Assembly (NCBI RefSeq): GCF_016919445.1
Contig: NZ_CP070356.1
Coordinates: 3,070,001 to 3,134,000 of the forward strand
Source: Pseudomonas sp. PDNC002
Lineage (GTDB): Bacteria > Pseudomonadota > Gammaproteobacteria > Pseudomonadales > Pseudomonadaceae
Length of the DNA: 64,000 bases
Direction: 5' to 3'
How positions within the stretch are numbered: the first letter of the stretch is position 1; each line of letters opens with the position of its first letter. The notes beneath the pieces were generated by a model. That model searched no databases. It was not told the origin of the DNA and saw nothing but the letters and a program-made list of their open reading frames with translations. The translations under genes and the position numbers were made by a program. Positions 61,393 through 64,000 of the stretch are shown piece after piece.

Positions 61393-61977
61393 TCAGACGC
61401 CGAACACGTCGCTCAGATGCTGCTGGTAGCGCTGCACGTCGCCCTCGATGTTCGGGCGCTTCATCACGTCCACGCTGAGGAAGGTCGGCAGCGGGCTCAT
61501 GCCCAGGAACTGGTTGGCCTTGTGGAAGGGGAAGTACACCGCGTCCACACCCTTGCCCTCGAAGAAATCGGTCGGGTCGTCGAACGCCTGCTGCGGCGCG
61601 TTCCAGGTGGCCGAGATCATGTACTGCTTGCCCTGCAGCAGGCCGCCGCTGCCGTACTTCTGCGAGGCGTCGGAACGGGTACGGCCGTCGTTGGCGTAGA
61701 GGCTGCCGTGGCCGGCGGTGAACACTTCGTCGATGTACTGCTTGACGGTCCAGGGCGCGCCCATCCACCAGCCGGGCATCTGGTAGACGATGATGTCGGC
61801 CCAGAGCATTTTCTGCACTTCTTCCTGGATGTCGTAGCCGCCGTCGATGAAGGTTTCCTTCACGTCGAAACCGGCACGGTCGAGGTGGGCGATGGCCGCC
61901 TCATGCAGGGTGGCGTTGTAGCGGCCGTCGGAGTGGGCGAATTGTTTGCCGCCATTGATCAGCAGAATCTTTTTCAT
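61393..61977 (-). CDS. mdaB: NAD(P)H:quinone reductase MdaB
   Basis: 194 aa flavodoxin-like fold. KILLINGGKQFAHSDGRYN near the start, YQMPGWWMGAPWTVKQYIDE (FAD site), and YGSGGLLQGKQYMISATWN (in part GGLLQGKQYMISATWNAP) are the family motifs. It reduces quinones by two electrons and protects against oxidants. The start at 61977 (MKKILL) has GAGAGGG... wording aside, a GGAG-like site just upstream. It diverges from a monooxygenase gene, a pairing that also occurs in E. coli (mdaB-ygiN). Confidence 0.93.
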   Translation of the reverse strand: MKKILLINGGKQFAHSDGRYNATLHEAAIAHLDRAGFDVKETFIDGGYDIQEEVQKMLWADIIVYQMPGWWMGAPWTVKQYIDEVFTAGHGSLYANDGRTRSDASQKYGSGGLLQGKQYMISATWNAPQQAFDDPTDFFEGKGVDAVYFPFHKANQFLGMSPLPTFLSVDVMKRPNIEGDVQRYQQHLSDVFGV

Positions 61978-62162
61978 GAGAGGGCTCCGCAAAAGAGTGG
62001 GAATCTGTGAAGGATGAGAAATTCGATGACGGCAGAATATCGAGCGCGGCACGGCGGAAAAACCCGCTCCCGGACAATTGATCCGTGCGTGAGAATCAAG
62101 AATGTAAAGGTTTGATTTGCGTCAGGATGACGCAATCTTTCCACCCACAAGGACGCCATCCG

Positions 62163-62456
62163 ATGCACGCCTTCATCCTCCAGGCCCACACCCTTCCGGA
62201 AAAATCCCAGGCCTTCGAAGACCTGTTCCGCACCTACCTGACCCCCAGCCGCGCCGAAGACGGTTGCATCCAGTACCACATGCTGCGCGACGTGAATGAT
62301 CCGACCCTGTTCACCTTCTTCGAGGTCTGGCAGAGCCGTGAGCACCTGGCCGTGCACAGCGCGCTGCCGCACATGCGTGAGTTCCACGAGCGACGCATGG
62401 AATACCTGCGCCGCGATTTCGCCATCCAGGAAGTCGAGGTGATGGACCCGCGCTGA
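62163..62456 (+). CDS. Antibiotic biosynthesis monooxygenase-domain protein (YgiN-like)
   Basis: 97 aa ferredoxin-like ABM fold. RTYLTPSRAEDGCIQYHM, DPTLFTFFEVWQSREHLAVH and LPHMREF are family motifs. In E. coli the YgiN quinol monooxygenase is next to MdaB and the two may cycle quinones; the divergent pair here suggests the same. AAGGA at 62149 precedes the ATG. Confidence 0.87.
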   Translation: MHAFILQAHTLPEKSQAFEDLFRTYLTPSRAEDGCIQYHMLRDVNDPTLFTFFEVWQSREHLAVHSALPHMREFHERRMEYLRRDFAIQEVEVMDPR

Positions 62457-62821
62457 CCGGGGCCCAGGCCACCGCCTTGTTGCTTCATCGGCAGCAGATG
62501 CCAGCCGGCGAGCAGCGAGGCGCGTACCGCCAGCAGGAAGGTAAAGCAGAACGCGGGAATGGGTTTGAGCACTGCGACCTCCCGCCGTGGCTCGGACATT
62601 GTTCAGGTGCCTGAGGTGTCCGATAGGTCGGGCGGCATACAATTGCAGTCGGGAGCGCCCTTGCCTTGCGCCAGGCTCCGGGGAAATTTTCCGGCCCGGC
62701 AGCGGGCAACTTTTTCCGGAGATTTCCGCCGGCATGCGTCAACGGAACCTGTGCGCGCTGCCCGCAGCCAAATGCCGAGAAATCACGCATCATTGAGCCC
62801 TTTCCACCTCCGGAGCCGTCC
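62457..62821. other. Intergenic region without a clear gene
   Basis: 365 bases between the monooxygenase and the CAP-domain gene. A minus-strand frame from 62599 has a hydrophobic stretch but no ribosome site and runs on antisense to the monooxygenase, so I do not call it. A near-palindrome CCGGGGAAATTTTCCGG at about 62679 may be a regulatory site. Confidence 0.5.
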
Positions 62822-63670
62822 ATGCCCAGCCAGTCGTTCCTCCTGCGCAGCCTGCTGTTGTCGCTCGGCCTGTGTGCCGCCGCTTCCGCCAGTGCGAGCG
62901 ATCAGGATCAACTGCTCGAAGCCATCAACGCCTACCGTGGCGATGTGCAGTCCTGCGGCGGAGAGGCGTCCCAGGTACTGCCGCCGCTGTCGCCGGATGC
63001 GCGCCTGGCGCTGCCGGTCTCGGCGGGGGAATGGAAGGCCGCGCTGAACCAGGCCAGCTACCCCATGAGCAGCGTGCGCATGCTCAGCCTGACCGGCCCG
63101 CGCGATGTGACCGCGGCCATGAAGGCCCTGCAGGAAAGCTTCTGCCAGGTCCTGCTCGATCCGCAGTTCGTCGATGTGGGGATCGTCCGCGAAGGCGATG
63201 ACTGGCGCGTACTGCTCGGCCGCCCATTGCTGCAAAGCAAGCTGGGCACCTGGCAGGCCGAGGGGCAGCAGTTGTTGCAGGCGATCAACGCCGCGCGCGG
63301 CAAGGGCCACCAGTGTGGCGGGCAGGCCTTCGGCCCGGCTCCGGCGCTGAGCTGGAACGCCACCCTGGGCGGTACCGCCGAAACCCACAGCCGTGACATG
63401 GCCAACAACAACTACTTCGACCACAAGGGGCGCGACGGCAGCACGCCGGGGGATCGCGCGGAACTGGACGGCTACGCCGGCCAGCGCATCGGCGAGAACA
63501 TCGCTGCGGGGCAAGGCAACGCACAGAAGGTGGTGGACAGTTGGCTGGCCAGCCCCGGCCATTGCGCCAACCTGATGAACCCGCAGTACAGCGAACTGGG
63601 CGCGGCCTACGCGGCGGACCCGAAGAGCGACGCGGGCATCTACTGGACGGCCATGTTCGGCTCGCCCTGA
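62822..63670 (+). CDS. Secreted CAP (SCP/PR1)-domain protein with internal duplication
   Basis: 282 aa. A signal peptide (about 1-26) is followed by a degenerate first half (about 27-140, LLEAINAYRGDVQSCGGEA) and a complete CAP domain (about 150-282, LLQAINAARGKGHQCGGQA, then HSRDMANNNYFDH, IGENIAAGQ, SPGHCANLMNP). The His/Glu pairs of the CAP cavity are present only in the second half. The CCGGAG ribosome site sets the ATG at 62822. Such proteins are secreted; their bacterial roles are mostly unknown. Confidence 0.85.
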   Translation: MPSQSFLLRSLLLSLGLCAAASASASDQDQLLEAINAYRGDVQSCGGEASQVLPPLSPDARLALPVSAGEWKAALNQASYPMSSVRMLSLTGPRDVTAAMKALQESFCQVLLDPQFVDVGIVREGDDWRVLLGRPLLQSKLGTWQAEGQQLLQAINAARGKGHQCGGQAFGPAPALSWNATLGGTAETHSRDMANNNYFDHKGRDGSTPGDRAELDGYAGQRIGENIAAGQGNAQKVVDSWLASPGHCANLMNPQYSELGAAYAADPKSDAGIYWTAMFGSP

Positions 63671-63674
63671 GCCA

Positions 63675-64000
63675 TCAGCGGCTGCCGGCAGCGAGGCCGC
63701 TGGCGCCGCGTTTCACCTTGGCCGCCAGCACCTGCGCCTCGATGGCCTTGAGTGTGGCGCCACCGGCGGGAAACTCGAACACGCCGCTCTCGGCGAGGGT
63801 GCCGACGCGCTCGCCATCGTTCAGGGTGAATTCGACGAAGGCCAGGTGCTCCGACCAGGAACGGTAGCGCCGCACCATGAACAGGCTGTGGCGGGAGCGG
63901 ACCGACTGGATATTCGCCAGCGCGATCCGACGATGGCTGTCGCTGCCGCACAGCACCAGTTCATCGTCGTGGATGAACGCCGGCTGGCTCCGCGCGATCC
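63675..64000 (-). CDS. Partial gene at the right edge, unknown function
   Basis: The last 107 or so codons of a minus-strand gene that continues past position 64000 with no stop in the frame. The visible part is beta-rich (FVEFTLNDGERVGTLAESGVF, in part NDGERVGTLAESGVFEF) and ends in a basic tail. No family recognised. It converges on the CAP-domain gene with a five-base gap. Confidence 0.6.
   Translation of the reverse strand, partial: IARSQPAFIHDDELVLCGSDSHRRIALANIQSVRSRHSLFMVRRYRSWSEHLAFVEFTLNDGERVGTLAESGVFEFPAGGATLKAIEAQVLAAKVKRGASGLAAGSR

Noticed and set aside
62234..62599. Minus-strand frame with a hydrophobic start (MSEPRREVAVLKPIPAF)
   Set aside because: No ribosome site, and most of it is antisense to the monooxygenase gene. 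It may be a remnant of a gene, but I cannot support it.

Overview
The window is chromosomal DNA of a Pseudomonas, close to the P. aeruginosa / P. nitroreducens / P. citronellolis side of the genus. This rests on uniformly high GC with strong third-position GC bias, on the gene order flhA-flhF-fleN-fliA-cheY-cheZ-cheA-cheB-motC-motD followed by ParA-like and CheW genes and then ccmABCDEFGHI (the P. aeruginosa PA1452-PA1482 order), and on the genus-typical REP palindromes. There is no integrase, transposase, tRNA, rRNA or CRISPR array in the window.

Region 1 (1-18.5 kb) is the polar flagellum and chemotaxis locus. It runs from a TPM-domain protein and the export gate FlhA, through the flagellar placement and number pair FlhF/FleN and sigma-28 FliA, to the core chemotaxis signalling genes (CheY, CheZ, CheA, CheB), the second stator pair MotC/MotD, a ParC/ParP-type polar array positioning pair, CheW, and small accessory genes. 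Most joints are short or overlapping, so the block is probably translated as coupled operons. A sigma-28 promoter precedes parP-cheW, which links array assembly to FliA. Two convergent genes close the block: an FlhB C-terminal-domain protein and a FliK-like protein.

Region 2 (18.8-27.1 kb) has a hexapeptide acyltransferase and then the complete system I cytochrome c maturation operon ccmABCDEFGHI, with start/stop overlaps at most joints, ending in a small proline-rich lipoprotein gene. A promoter and a hairpin with a T-tract lie just before ccmA.

Region 3 (27.0-28.0 kb) is the most unusual stretch. The convergent 3' ends of the lipoprotein gene and a diguanylate cyclase gene, with the intergenic DNA between them, have been tandemly amplified. 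The result is an array of five units, three of which carry a REP hairpin.

Region 4 (28-51 kb) is housekeeping and accessory DNA: diguanylate cyclase, lipoate ligase-like protein, Kef-type antiporter, enoyl-CoA hydratase family protein, an S4/pseudouridine-synthase-like protein, C39-like protein, AI-2E family permease, ABC exporter, CvfB-like S1 protein, ArcD-like antiporter with a possible ANR box, peptide deformylase, YihY, an SGNH esterase with a divergent LysR gene, and a PilU-like ATPase. Several gaps hold REP elements and a second dispersed repeat that is joined to REP sequence in two of its three copies.

Region 5 (51-56.1 kb) is a compact catabolic-looking cluster: a LysR regulator divergent from a BCCT (betaine/carnitine-type) transporter and two different enolase-superfamily enzymes. 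I think it may be an undescribed quaternary-amine catabolic module. Region 6 (56.1-64 kb) has a soluble double-PAS chemoreceptor with its own sigma-28 promoter, a divergent hybrid kinase/LuxR regulator pair, a LysE-type exporter, PpiC, MdaB with a divergent monooxygenase, a CAP-domain protein with an internal duplication, and a partial gene at the right edge.
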